Below, in pieces: positions 42,643 to 51,584 of a DNA stretch of 64,000 nucleotides. Made by a program: the position numbers and the translations under genes. The notes beneath the pieces are model-generated. The model was given only the letters and a program-made list of their open reading frames with translations. It made no database searches and was not told the origin of the DNA. Location: NCBI RefSeq assembly GCF_003182135.1, contig NZ_QGTL01000017.1, forward strand, positions 62,001-126,000, in the 5' to 3' direction. Position 1 is the first letter of the stretch. Each line of letters opens with the position of its first letter. This DNA is from Nocardia neocaledoniensis (GTDB taxonomy: Bacteria; Actinomycetota; Actinomycetes; Mycobacteriales; Mycobacteriaceae).

Positions 42643-43667
42643 ACCAGCGAGTACTGGTCCTCGGTGCGGGCAGCATCGGGGTCTTCATCGGCGGTCACCT
42701 GGCCGCCGCGGGCATGGACGTCATCTTCGTCGGCCGTCAGCGCGTCCTCGACGACATCGCCGAGCACGGCCTGCGCCTGACCGACCTCGACGGCGGAACG
42801 ACCGAGGTCACGCCCGACCGGTTCGGGCTGGCGCTCGAGCCCGACGAGCCCGAACTGGCCGACCTCGTGCTGGTCACCGTGAAATCGGCGGCCACCGCCG
42901 CCGCGGTCCGGACGGTCGCGGGCCGGCTACGACCGGGCACACCGGTGGTGAGCCTGCAGAACGGCATCGGCAACGACACCCTGATCCGGGAGATCCTGCC
43001 CACCAGCATCGTGCTGGCGGGCATGGTCATGTTCAACGTCGTGCACAACGGCAACGGCCGGTTCCACCGGGCCAGCGACGGTGTCGTCGCCGTGCAGGAC
43101 GATCCGGTGGTCGACCGGTTCGCCGAGCGCTTCCGCGCCGCCGGGCTGCCGCTGCGCAGGCACCGTGACCTGCGCCCGGTGCAGTGGGCCAAGCTGCTGC
43201 TCAATCTGAACAACCCCATCAACGCGCTGTCGGGGCGCCCGCTGCGGGAGGAACTCGCCGAGCGCGACTACCGGCGCTGCCTCGCGCTCGCGCAGGCCGA
43301 AGCGCTCGCGGTGATGAACACTGCGCGAATTCGGCCCGCCCAGCTGACGCCGGTGCCCCCCGAACTGATGGTGCATCTGCTGCGGGTGCCCGACCCGATC
43401 TTCCGTCGGGTGTTCGGCAAGGTGCTGGCTATCGACCCACTGGCGCGCTCGTCGATGGCCGACGACCTCGCGCTGGGCCGGCGCACCGAAATCGCGTGGT
43501 TGTGCGGCGAAATCGTGCGGCTGGGCGAGATGGTCGGCCACCCGACGCCGGTCAATCGACGGCTCACGGAGCTGATCCGCGAGGCGGAGGCCGGGGACAC
43601 GCGCCGCTTCAGCGGCAGCCGGTTGTTCGCCGAACTCACCGCGGCGGCGGCCGCCGTCCGTGGTTGA
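42639..43667 (+). CDS. Ketopantoate reductase-like protein
   Basis: A 342-residue NADP-binding protein. The Rossmann start VLVLGAGSIGVFIGGHLAAAG (about 4-24) and LVTVKSAATAAAVRTV, SLQNGIGNDTLI and the C-terminal helical domain (QWAKLLLNLNNPINAL) are typical of 2-dehydropantoate 2-reductases; the catalytic Lys is in AKLLLNLNNPINA. Several paralogues of this family exist in actinobacteria, so its role as the pantothenate enzyme is not certain. Overlaps pafC by four bases. Confidence 0.83.
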   Translation: MNQRVLVLGAGSIGVFIGGHLAAAGMDVIFVGRQRVLDDIAEHGLRLTDLDGGTTEVTPDRFGLALEPDEPELADLVLVTVKSAATAAAVRTVAGRLRPGTPVVSLQNGIGNDTLIREILPTSIVLAGMVMFNVVHNGNGRFHRASDGVVAVQDDPVVDRFAERFRAAGLPLRRHRDLRPVQWAKLLLNLNNPINALSGRPLREELAERDYRRCLALAQAEALAVMNTARIRPAQLTPVPPELMVHLLRVPDPIFRRVFGKVLAIDPLARSSMADDLALGRRTEIAWLCGEIVRLGEMVGHPTPVNRRLTELIREAEAGDTRRFSGSRLFAELTAAAAAVRG

Positions 43668-43759
43668 ACGAGTGGCGAACACCGCCTCGGGCGCGGGACC
43701 GTGACGCGCGGTCGGCAGGTAGCATCGGTAGTCACCACGGTCTTTGGAGGTATCTGAAA

Positions 43760-44023
43760 ATGGGCGCTTTCAGCTGGACGCACCTGCTGATCATCGCTGT
43801 GCTGTTCGTCCTGCTCTTCGGCGCGAAGCGGCTGCCGGACGCGGCGCGCGGGCTCGGCCGGTCGCTGCGGATCTTCAAGAGTGAGGTCGGCCAGATGCAG
43901 TCGGAGTCGGCCGCACCGGCCGCCCAGCCCGCCGCGCCGGCGCCGCAGCAGCAGCTGTCCGCCTCGGCACCGCAGGCGCAGGCGCCGATCGCCGACCCGC
44001 AGCAGGGCCAGAAGTCGGTCTGA
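43760..44023 (+). CDS. tatA: Sec-independent translocase subunit TatA
   Basis: An 87-residue protein with a GGAGG site. One membrane helix (WTHLLIIAVLFVLLFGAKRL, residues 6-25), the FGAKRLPDAARGLGRSLRIF hinge and amphipathic helix follow, then an Ala/Gln/Pro-rich disordered tail. TatA oligomers form the passage for folded proteins carrying twin-arginine signals. tatC follows after a hairpin of 29 bases, as in mycobacteria. Confidence 0.94.
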   Translation: MGAFSWTHLLIIAVLFVLLFGAKRLPDAARGLGRSLRIFKSEVGQMQSESAAPAAQPAAPAPQQQLSASAPQAQAPIADPQQGQKSV

Positions 44024-44035
44024 CCCCGGTGTGCA

Positions 44036-44064
44036 CCCCGGAGCGCGGACGAGGAGCTCCGGGG
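44036..44064 (+). terminator. Hairpin between tatA and tatC
   Basis: CCCCGGAGC pairs with GCTCCGGGG over an 11-base loop. It may attenuate read-through so that TatA is produced in excess over TatC. Confidence 0.5.
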
Positions 44065-44121
44065 CTGAGTGCTGTTTCGTCGAGCATCCGCCGGACCGAG
44101 GGTTAGAGGCCACCACCCACC

Positions 44122-45075
44122 ATGCGTATTCCGTTCGATCCACGGCGCAGCAAGCGCAGGACGAATCCCGACGGCACCATGTCGTTGGTCGAGCACCTGC
44201 AGGAACTGCGCACGCGGCTGTTGCTCGCGCTGGCCGCCATCGCGGTCACCACGCTGATCGGCTTCTTCTGGTACGCGCATTCGTTCCTCGGGCTCGAGAG
44301 CCTCGGCGAGATCCTGCGTGGCCCCTACTGCGCGCTGCCCGAGTCGGCCCGCGCCAGCCTGAGCCCCGACGGCGCCTGTCGTCTGCTGGCGACCGCGCCG
44401 TTCGAGCAGTTCATGCTGCGCCTGAAGGTCGGCTTCACCGCGGGCGTGGTGCTGGCGGCGCCGTTCTGGCTCTATCAGCTGTGGGCGTTCATCACCCCTG
44501 GCCTCTACGCCAAGGAACGCCGGTACGCGGTCGGGTTCGTCACCGCGGGCAGCGTGCTGTTCGTCACGGGCGCGGTGCTGGCCTACATCGTCGTCTCGCA
44601 CGCGTTGTCGTTCCTGCTCACCATCGGTGACAACGTCCAGATCACCGCGCTCAGCGGTTCCCAGTATTTCGGCTTCATCATCCAGCTGCTGATCATCTTC
44701 GGCGTCAGCTTCGAGACGCCACTGGTGATCATCGGGCTGAACCTGGTGGGCGTGCTGCCCTACGAGAAGCTCAAGGCGTGGCGGCGCGGGCTCATCTTCG
44801 GCCTGTTCGTCTTCGCGGCCGTCGTGACCCCGCAGGACCCGTTCTCGATGCTCGCGCTGGCCCTCGCGCTCACGGTGCTGTTCGAACTGGCGGTGCAGTT
44901 CGCCCGGTTCAACGACGCGCGCCGGGCCCGCCGCGAAGCCGCCGAGGGCTGGGGCCCGCTCTCCGACGAGGAGGCCTCGCCGCTGGACACGCCGGAGCCG
45001 GTGGCTCCCGCCGACCCCGTCGCGCCCCCGGAGAAAACCACCCGTCCGGTGTCGGACTACTCCGATACCCTCTGA
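44122..45075 (+). CDS. tatC: Sec-independent translocase subunit TatC
   Basis: A 317-residue membrane protein with six helices. MSLVEHLQELRTRLLLALAA (about 19-38) is the conserved cytoplasmic start with the glutamates that bind twin-arginine signals; FITPGLYAKERR and the ATLVFGVSFETPLVI-like block are family features. The C-terminal tail is longer than usual and acidic/proline-rich. helY begins three bases after the stop. Confidence 0.95.
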   Translation: MRIPFDPRRSKRRTNPDGTMSLVEHLQELRTRLLLALAAIAVTTLIGFFWYAHSFLGLESLGEILRGPYCALPESARASLSPDGACRLLATAPFEQFMLRLKVGFTAGVVLAAPFWLYQLWAFITPGLYAKERRYAVGFVTAGSVLFVTGAVLAYIVVSHALSFLLTIGDNVQITALSGSQYFGFIIQLLIIFGVSFETPLVIIGLNLVGVLPYEKLKAWRRGLIFGLFVFAAVVTPQDPFSMLALALALTVLFELAVQFARFNDARRARREAAEGWGPLSDEEASPLDTPEPVAPADPVAPPEKTTRPVSDYSDTL

Positions 45076-45078
45076 CGG

Positions 45079-47775
45079 GTGACCGATTCTCCCGCGCGGG
45101 CCAACGAGTTGGCGCAGTTCGCCAGCGAAATCTCCTTCGAACTCGACCCCTTCCAGCGGACCGCCTGCGCGGCCCTGGAGGACGGGCACAGCGTGCTCGT
45201 GTGCGCGCCCACCGGCGCGGGCAAGACGATCGTGGGCGAGTTCGCGGTGCACATGGCGCTGGCCTCGGGCGGCAAATGCTTCTACACCACCCCGATCAAG
45301 GCGCTGTCGAATCAGAAGTTCGCCGACCTGACCGCGCGCTACGGCCGCGACAGCGTCGGCCTGCTCACCGGTGACCAGTCGATCAACCCCGACGCGCCGG
45401 TCGTGGTGATGACCACCGAGGTCCTGCGCAACATGCTCTACGCGTCCTCCGACGCGCTGCGTGGGCTGTCCTATGTCGTCATGGACGAGGTGCACTACCT
45501 GGCCGACCGGTTCCGCGGCGCGGTGTGGGAAGAGGTGATCCTGCACCTGTCCCCGGACGTGCGGCTGGTGAGCCTGTCGGCGACGGTGTCGAACGCCGAG
45601 GAGTTCGGCGCCTGGATGGAGACCGTCCGCGGCGACACCGCGGTGGTCGTCGACGAGACCAGGCCGGTGCCGCTGTGGCAGCACGTGATGGTCGGCAAGC
45701 GGATGTTCGACCTGTTCGACACCAAGTCCAGCGATCAGAAGGTCCTCGTCGACGAGGACCTGGTGCGGTTCATCCGCCAGCGCGAGGCCGCCGACCGCAT
45801 GCAGGGCTACGGCGGACCGCGCGGTCGCGGGGGCCGCGGCAACTTCCGGCCGCTGCCACGTCCCGAGGTGCTGGCCCGTCTCGACGAGGAGGGCCTGCTC
45901 CCGGCGATCACGTTCATCTTCAGCCGCGCGGGCTGCGACGGCGCGCTGGCCCAGTGCCTGCGTGCCCGGCTCGATCTGAGCAGGCCGGGCGAGGCCGAGC
46001 GGATCGACGAGATCATCGAGAAGCACACCGGCGACCTGCCCAAGGGTGATCTCGAGGTGCTCGGCTACTGGGAGTGGCGCGAGGCACTGCACCGTGGCCT
46101 CGCCGCGCACCACGCGGGCATGCTGCCGGCCTTCCGGCACACGGTCGAGGAACTGTTCGTCCAGGGCCTGGTGCGCGCGGTGTTCGCCACCGAGACCCTG
46201 GCCCTCGGCATCAACATGCCCGCGCGGACCGTGGTGCTCGAGCGCCTGGTCAAGTTCAACGGCGAATCGCACGCCGAACTCACGCCGGGGGAGTACACCC
46301 AGCTCACCGGCCGCGCGGGGCGGCGCGGCATCGATGTCGAGGGCCACGCCGTGGTGCTCTGGCAGCCCGAGGTCGACACCAGCGCCGTCGCCGGCCTGGC
46401 CTCCACCAGGACCTATCCGCTGCGCAGTTCCTTCCGGCCCGGCTACAACATGTCGATCAACCTGATCGACCGGTTGGGCGCGCAGGAGGCGCGCGGCCTG
46501 CTCGAGCGCTCCTTCGCCCAGTTCCAGGCCGACCGTTCGGTCGTCGGCCTGGTCCGCGGCATCGAGCGCAACCAGGGCGCGCTGCGCAAACTGGAGAGCC
46601 AGCTCGGCGGTGTCGACGGCGGCTTCATGGAGTACCTGTCGTTGCGCGACCGGATCAAGCAGCGTGAACGCGAGCTGCAACAGCAGGGGCGGGCCGATCG
46701 GCGCGGGGCGGCGGTCAAGGCGTTGATCGGGCTGCGCCGCGGCGACGTGGTGGCCATCCCGTCGGGCCGCCGTGCCGGTCTGGCCGTCATCCTGGAACCC
46801 GATCAGACCCCCGGCGATCCGCGGCCCCTGGTGCTCACCGAGGACCACTGGGCGGGCCGGATCTCCGCGGCCGACTTCCCGGTGCCCGCGGAGGCGCTCG
46901 GGCACATGCGGCTGCCGCGCCGCGTCGACCACCGCACCGCGCGCATCCGCCGCGATCTCGCCTCGGCCCTGCGCAGCACCGGCATCTCCGCGCCGGGCAG
47001 GCGCAGGCGCAACGATCACACCCGCGCGGGCGAGGACAGGGAACTGTCGACGTTGCGGCGCAGCCTGCGTTCGCATCCGGCGCACAGCCGCCCCGACCGC
47101 GAGCAGATGAGCCGCACCGGGGAGCGCTACGCGCGGCTGGCCCGCGAGACCGAGTCGATGCGCCAGAAGGTTGCCGCGACGACGAATTCGCTGGCCCGCA
47201 CCTTCGACCGCATCGTCGGCCTGCTCGAGGAGCGCGGGTTCGTCGAGCGCGGTGAGGTCACCGCCGACGGCCGTCGGCTGGCCCGGATCTACGCCGAGAG
47301 CGATCTGGTCGTCGCCGAGGCGCTGCGGCAGGGGATCTGGCGCGGTCTCGGCCCGGCCGAACTCGCGGCCGTGGTGTCCACGTTGGTGTACGAATCCCGC
47401 TCCGAAGGCGGGTTCCTCACCGCGTCCGGACCCACCGAACCCATCCGGCGGGCGGTGGGCGCCACCATCGAGGTGTGGTCGCAGCTGCGGGCCGACGAGG
47501 CGCGGCACAAGCTGCCGCCGACCCGCGAACCCGACCTCGGTTTCGTCGGCGGCGTCTACAAGTGGGCGCGTGGCGACGCATTGGCCGAGGCGTTGCTGGC
47601 CAGTGGCGATCAGGGCACGCCGCTGTCGGCGGGCGACTTCGTGCGCTGGTGCCGACAGGTGATCGACCTGCTCGACCAGATCCACAACACCGCCGACGAC
47701 ACCGAGATCGCGGGTACCGCGGCCAAGGCCGTGCGCGCGGTGCGGCGGGGTGTCGTCGCAGTGGACGCCGCGTAG
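45079..47775 (+). CDS. helY: HelY, Ski2-like DEAD/DEAH helicase
   Basis: An 898-residue protein from GTG 45079. Walker A APTGAGKT (about 46-53), DEVH box in MDEVHYLADRF (about 135-145), SLSATVSNAEEF and the motif VI QLTGRAGRRGID (about 411-422) define a Ski2/Mtr4-type helicase. The C-terminal DSHCT-like region contains RESMRQKV-type helices (about 680-890). Likely RNA unwinding in degradation or processing. Its position after tatC and before the exonuclease and pepE is conserved in M. tuberculosis (Rv2092c). Confidence 0.94.
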   Translation: MTDSPARANELAQFASEISFELDPFQRTACAALEDGHSVLVCAPTGAGKTIVGEFAVHMALASGGKCFYTTPIKALSNQKFADLTARYGRDSVGLLTGDQSINPDAPVVVMTTEVLRNMLYASSDALRGLSYVVMDEVHYLADRFRGAVWEEVILHLSPDVRLVSLSATVSNAEEFGAWMETVRGDTAVVVDETRPVPLWQHVMVGKRMFDLFDTKSSDQKVLVDEDLVRFIRQREAADRMQGYGGPRGRGGRGNFRPLPRPEVLARLDEEGLLPAITFIFSRAGCDGALAQCLRARLDLSRPGEAERIDEIIEKHTGDLPKGDLEVLGYWEWREALHRGLAAHHAGMLPAFRHTVEELFVQGLVRAVFATETLALGINMPARTVVLERLVKFNGESHAELTPGEYTQLTGRAGRRGIDVEGHAVVLWQPEVDTSAVAGLASTRTYPLRSSFRPGYNMSINLIDRLGAQEARGLLERSFAQFQADRSVVGLVRGIERNQGALRKLESQLGGVDGGFMEYLSLRDRIKQRERELQQQGRADRRGAAVKALIGLRRGDVVAIPSGRRAGLAVILEPDQTPGDPRPLVLTEDHWAGRISAADFPVPAEALGHMRLPRRVDHRTARIRRDLASALRSTGISAPGRRRRNDHTRAGEDRELSTLRRSLRSHPAHSRPDREQMSRTGERYARLARETESMRQKVAATTNSLARTFDRIVGLLEERGFVERGEVTADGRRLARIYAESDLVVAEALRQGIWRGLGPAELAAVVSTLVYESRSEGGFLTASGPTEPIRRAVGATIEVWSQLRADEARHKLPPTREPDLGFVGGVYKWARGDALAEALLASGDQGTPLSAGDFVRWCRQVIDLLDQIHNTADDTEIAGTAAKAVRAVRRGVVAVDAA

Positions 47776-47894
47776 TGGATTCGTCTGTGATTTGATTTCC
47801 TGGCGTACCGACCGTGATGGCGGAGTCGTGCGAAAGCGGCTGGCCTGGCGCGGGGGGCTACCGTATGTACAACGATGCGAGTGGAGGCGAGTGG

Positions 47895-48617
47895 ATGAGC
47901 GGCCCGTACGGACCGAATGGCCCAGGGGAGGGAAGCAACGATCCCACCCAGCACTGGGGAGGTCAGCAGGGGGCCGGCGGCGCCGGACCCACCCAGCACT
48001 GGGGCGGTGCGGCGCAACCGCCGCAGGACCCGCAACAGGCACAACCCACCCAGCACTGGGGTGGCCAGCAGCCGCAGCAGCAGTGGGGACAGCAGCCGCA
48101 GCAGCCCGCCCAGCAGCCGCAGTGGGGTCAGCCGCCGCAGCAGCCGACCGGCCCGCAGCAGCAGTGGGGTCAGACCCAGCCGCCGCCGCAGGACTGGAAC
48201 GCCCAGGCGGCCGGCGCCCAGCAGTGGGGCCAGCAGCCCCAGCAGCAGTGGGGTCAGCAGCCGCAGCAGCAGTGGGGACAGCAGCCGCAGCAGGCGCCCG
48301 GCGCCAAGAAGGGCAAGGGGCTGGTGATCGGCCTCGTCGTGGCCGGTGTGCTGGTGCTCGCCGCCGTGATCGGCCTGCTGCTCGTCGTGTTCTCCTCCGA
48401 CGAACTCGACAACACCGCGGTCCAGGACGGCGTCTCGCGCGTGCTGAAGGACTCCTACGGCATCGCCGACGTCTCCGACGTGTCGTGCCCGTCGGGCCAG
48501 AAGGTCGAGGTCGACGCGACCTTCACCTGCGACCTGAAGGTCAGCGGTGAGGCCAAGAAGGTCAGCATCAAGATCACCAAGGACGACGGCACCTACGAGG
48601 TCGGTCGCCCGAACTAG
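47895..48617 (+). CDS. DUF4333 membrane protein with Gln/Trp repeat domain
   Basis: A 240-residue protein from ATG 47895 (GGAGG 8 bases upstream). The cytoplasmic N-terminus (about 1-135) carries three copies of PTQHWGG and then repeated QQPQQQWGQ-like units, very poor in charge. A single helix GLVIGLVVAGVLVLAAVIGLLLVVF (about 142-166) leads to an extracytoplasmic DUF4333 domain (about 168-240) with two Cys (VSCPSGQKV and FTCDL) that probably form a disulfide. The domain is common in mycolate actinobacteria and of unknown function. Followed by a strong convergent terminator. Confidence 0.82.
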   Translation: MSGPYGPNGPGEGSNDPTQHWGGQQGAGGAGPTQHWGGAAQPPQDPQQAQPTQHWGGQQPQQQWGQQPQQPAQQPQWGQPPQQPTGPQQQWGQTQPPPQDWNAQAAGAQQWGQQPQQQWGQQPQQQWGQQPQQAPGAKKGKGLVIGLVVAGVLVLAAVIGLLLVVFSSDELDNTAVQDGVSRVLKDSYGIADVSDVSCPSGQKVEVDATFTCDLKVSGEAKKVSIKITKDDGTYEVGRPN

Positions 48618-48635
48618 GCTGGGGCCGTAGTCGTT

Positions 48636-48667
48636 CCGGGCCGCTCGCGTATTCGCGGGCGGCCCGG
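48636..48667. terminator. Convergent hairpin after the DUF4333 gene
   Basis: CCGGGCCGCTCGCG pairs with CGCGGGCGGCCCGG (one T-G wobble) around a 4-base loop, between converging genes. Confidence 0.75.
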
Positions 48668-48674
48668 CGTCGTC

Positions 48675-49649
48675 TCAGGCGCGGTGCACCGCGGTGAGCG
48701 CGGTGACCAGGCGGGTGATCGGGCTCTCCGCGTTGTAGGCGGTGGCCAGCGCGAGCAGCCGGTCCGGGTCGGCCGGGGTGATCGGCAGCGCTTCGGGTCC
48801 GGACAGGATCACCTCGGCGTCGCGGACCACCTGGACCACCGGCGCCGCGGCCTTCAGATAGTCCTGTGCCGCCACGAGTTTCGCGCGCAGCCCCTTGGCG
48901 AGGTCCGCCTCCGGATCGTCGACGGCCGCCATCAGCGCGTCGAGGGAACCGAACTTCGAGATGAGTTGCGCTGCCGACTTGTCCCCGATCCCGGCGACGC
49001 CGGGCAGCCCGTCGGAGGCGTCGCCGCGCAGGGTCGCCATGTCGGCGTAGGCGGGGCCGGCGTTCTGCTGCGGCACACCGTATTTCGCCGCGACCTCGGC
49101 GGGCCCGAACAGCTCGGCCTTGGCCAGCCCGCGGCCGGCGTACAGCACGCGCACCGGCGGGGCCGGATCGTCGCGCACCAGTTGCAGCAGATCGCGGTCG
49201 CCGCTGACCACGACCACCGGATCGCGGCGTTCCCGGCTGGCGAGGGTGCCCAGCACGTCGTCGGCCTCGAGCCCCTCGGCGCCGCCGGTGGCGATACCCG
49301 CGGCCGCGAGCACCTCGATGATCATCTCGACCTGCGGGGTGAGCGTGTCGGGTACCTCCTCGGCGCCGGGCGCCGCGCCGACGCTGGTGTCGAGGCGGTG
49401 CGCCTTGTACGAGGGCACCAGCGCCACCCGGAACGGCGGTCGCCAGTCCAGGTCGAGACCGACCACGAGCCTGCTCGGCCGGTGCTTGGTGATCAGCGAG
49501 GCCACCATGTCGGTGAAGCCGCGCAACGCGTTCACCGAGCGCCCGTCGGCCGCCCTGAGCTTGTCGGGGATCGCGTAGTAGGCGCGGAACCAGAGGCTGG
49601 CGCCGTCGAGGATCAGCAGGGGGCCACGGGGATTCTGGTCATCGGTCAC
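48675..49649 (-). CDS. 5'-3' exonuclease (PolI-type FEN domain, stand-alone)
   Basis: A 324-residue protein from GTG 49649 (TDDQNPRGPLLILDGASLWFRAYYA). Catalytic acidic residues: ILDGASL Asp, GLEADDVLGTLA, VVVSGDRDLLQLV, and the helix-hairpin-helix GVAGIGDKSAAQLISKFGSLDAL (about 215-240). The metal-binding sites seem intact. It lacks a polymerase domain, like Rv2090. Probably involved in primer removal or flap cleavage. It is divergent from pepE. Confidence 0.92.
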   Translation of the reverse strand: MTDDQNPRGPLLILDGASLWFRAYYAIPDKLRAADGRSVNALRGFTDMVASLITKHRPSRLVVGLDLDWRPPFRVALVPSYKAHRLDTSVGAAPGAEEVPDTLTPQVEMIIEVLAAAGIATGGAEGLEADDVLGTLASRERRDPVVVVSGDRDLLQLVRDDPAPPVRVLYAGRGLAKAELFGPAEVAAKYGVPQQNAGPAYADMATLRGDASDGLPGVAGIGDKSAAQLISKFGSLDALMAAVDDPEADLAKGLRAKLVAAQDYLKAAAPVVQVVRDAEVILSGPEALPITPADPDRLLALATAYNAESPITRLVTALTAVHRA

Positions 49650-49780
49650 GGGCTCGATTGTGCCCCGAGCCACCGACGCGGTGCCCGAGGGCCGCGACGG
49701 TGGCCGCCGGTGTCGCGCAAGGCCACGATCGGGCAACCGTTCCTGTGCGGGCCCCGTCCCGCCGGGTAACGTCGGAACCT

Positions 49781-50908
49781 ATGAGCGCGCACACGGATGC
49801 CAGGTTCGCGGCGGAGGTCTACGGTCAGCGGCTGGAGCGGGCGGTGGAGTTGATGCGCGCGGCGCATCTGGACGCCCTGCTGATCACCCCCGGTCCCGAT
49901 CTGCGGTACCTGATCGGTTCGGCCGCGGAATCCTTCGAACGGCTCACCTGTCTGGTGATCCCCGCCGACGGGGCCACGCCCTCGGTCGTGATCCCGAAAC
50001 TGGAGCTGGCCGCCCTGGAGGGCTCGGCCGCGGGTGAGCTCGGGCTGCCGATCATGGACTGGGTCGACGGTGTCGACCCGTACCAGCTGGTGCGCTCGAC
50101 ACTGCACGCCGGTTCGCGGATCGCCGTGGCCGACGCCATGCCCGCGCTGCACCTGATCCCGCTCGCGGAGTCGACCACCGGGCTGCCCGCGTCGGCGACG
50201 CCGGTGCTGCGGCAGTCGCGAATGATCAAGGACGAGGCCGAGATCGACGCCCTGCGCCGGGCGGGCGCGGCGATCGACCGCGTGCACGCGCGGATGGGCG
50301 AGTTCCTGCGGCCCGGCCGCACCGAGGCGGAGGTGGCCGCCGACATCACCGCCGCGATCATCGAGGAGGGCCACACCGAGGCGGCCTTCGTCATCGTGGG
50401 CAGCGGACCGCACGGCGCCGATCCGCATCACGCGGTGTCCGACCGCGTCATCGAGGCCGGCGACGTGGTCGTCATCGACATCGGCGGCCCCGTGGAACCC
50501 GGCTACTTCTCCGACTCCACCCGCACCTACGTGCTCGGCGCGCCGAGCAAGCAGGTGGCCGAGCGGATGGCGCTGCTGGAGGCGGCCCAGGCCGCCGCTG
50601 TCGCCGCCGTGCGCCCCGGGGTGACCGCGGAATCCATCGACGCCGCCGCGCGCACTCTGCTGGCCGACGCGGGCCTCGGCGACGCCTTCGTGCACCGCAC
50701 CGGCCACGGCATCGGCCTGTCGGTCCACGAGGAGCCCTACATCGTCGCGGGCAACGACCTCGTGCTCGAGCCCGGCATGGCGTTCAGCATCGAACCGGGC
50801 ATCTACTTCCGCGGCGAGTGGGGTGCCCGCATCGAGGACATCGTCGTGGTCACCGCCGACGGCGTGGAGTCGATGAACAACCGGCCGCACGGACTCACGC
50901 AGCTGTAA
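49781..50908 (+). CDS. pepE: Xaa-Pro dipeptidase-type M24 metallopeptidase
   Basis: A 375-residue protein, exactly the length of mycobacterial PepE. An N-terminal creatinase-like domain (1-140) precedes the pita-bread catalytic domain with metal ligands in VVVIDIGGPVEPGYFSDSTRTYV (two Asp), RTGHGIGLSVHEEPYI (His), MAFSIEPGIYF (Glu) and WGARIEDIVVV (Glu). It would cleave dipeptides with C-terminal proline in the cytoplasm. Single gene. Confidence 0.93.
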   Translation: MSAHTDARFAAEVYGQRLERAVELMRAAHLDALLITPGPDLRYLIGSAAESFERLTCLVIPADGATPSVVIPKLELAALEGSAAGELGLPIMDWVDGVDPYQLVRSTLHAGSRIAVADAMPALHLIPLAESTTGLPASATPVLRQSRMIKDEAEIDALRRAGAAIDRVHARMGEFLRPGRTEAEVAADITAAIIEEGHTEAAFVIVGSGPHGADPHHAVSDRVIEAGDVVVIDIGGPVEPGYFSDSTRTYVLGAPSKQVAERMALLEAAQAAAVAAVRPGVTAESIDAAARTLLADAGLGDAFVHRTGHGIGLSVHEEPYIVAGNDLVLEPGMAFSIEPGIYFRGEWGARIEDIVVVTADGVESMNNRPHGLTQL

Positions 50909-50923
50909 CCGGTTCGCGGGCAG

Positions 50924-51322
50924 CTACTTCAGCGTGCTCGACGACAGGACCCGGCGCACCTGGATCGCCACGACGACCCGCGTCGGGTTCGCACGCGGTA
51001 CCCGGTAGCGCTCGGTGTAGCGGCGGACGGCTTCGGCGACGTCGTCGCTGTCGTCGAGCACCGTGGCAGGGCCCTCCAGCGTCAACCAGCGGGGGCCGTC
51101 GACCTGACTCACCGCGGCGTACCCGCCCCGCGCCGCATTGCGCGCCTTCACCGACGCGCCGTCGGTGATCACCCGCGCGATCCCGGCCTCGGGATCCCAG
51201 GTGAAGCCCACCGCGACCACATGCGGGGTCCCGTCCGCGCGCAGGGTCGTGAGGGTGGCCAGGTGCCGCTCGGTGACGAAGGCGAGCGCGGCGGGGGACA
51301 GCGAGGCGGTGGTGATCGGCAT
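50924..51322 (-). CDS. PPOX-class F420-binding protein (Rv2074-like)
   Basis: A 132-residue split-barrel protein: LAFVTERHLATLTTLRADGTPHVVAVGFTWDPE (about 13-45), then SQVDGPRWLTLEGPATV. Closely similar in outline to Rv2074, described as an F420H2-dependent biliverdin reductase; the same neighbour order (PepE region, this gene, an SDR, cobL) occurs in M. tuberculosis. The biliverdin activity is carried over from the family and not proven here. Confidence 0.85.
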   Translation of the reverse strand: MPITTASLSPAALAFVTERHLATLTTLRADGTPHVVAVGFTWDPEAGIARVITDGASVKARNAARGGYAAVSQVDGPRWLTLEGPATVLDDSDDVAEAVRRYTERYRVPRANPTRVVVAIQVRRVLSSSTLK

Positions 51323-51584
51323 GCGTCGACGCTAGCCGCCGCGCCGGGCGCCATCGCTGTCGAGGTCACCCGAGCCGGCCAGGTGCCGGTGCGCCATGCG
51401 ATCCCGGCCGGGAGAGGTGACCGCCGCGGCGTCCCGCCGCCGAGCCGTGGAGCGCGCCCGGGCAGAACTGTGCGTCGCGCCCGACCGAGCGACGCCCATG
51501 GCCGGTCGTCCGGCGACAGCCTCCGCCCCGGCCCGGCGCCGGGGACGGCGATCTCGCGGGTGGCGGAGGTGACAGACTGGGCGC

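Noticed and set aside
43732..48042. Reverse-strand frame of 1436 codons opposite tatA, tatC and helY
   Set aside because: All three opposite-strand genes are strongly supported by motifs and synteny, so this frame is a composition artefact.
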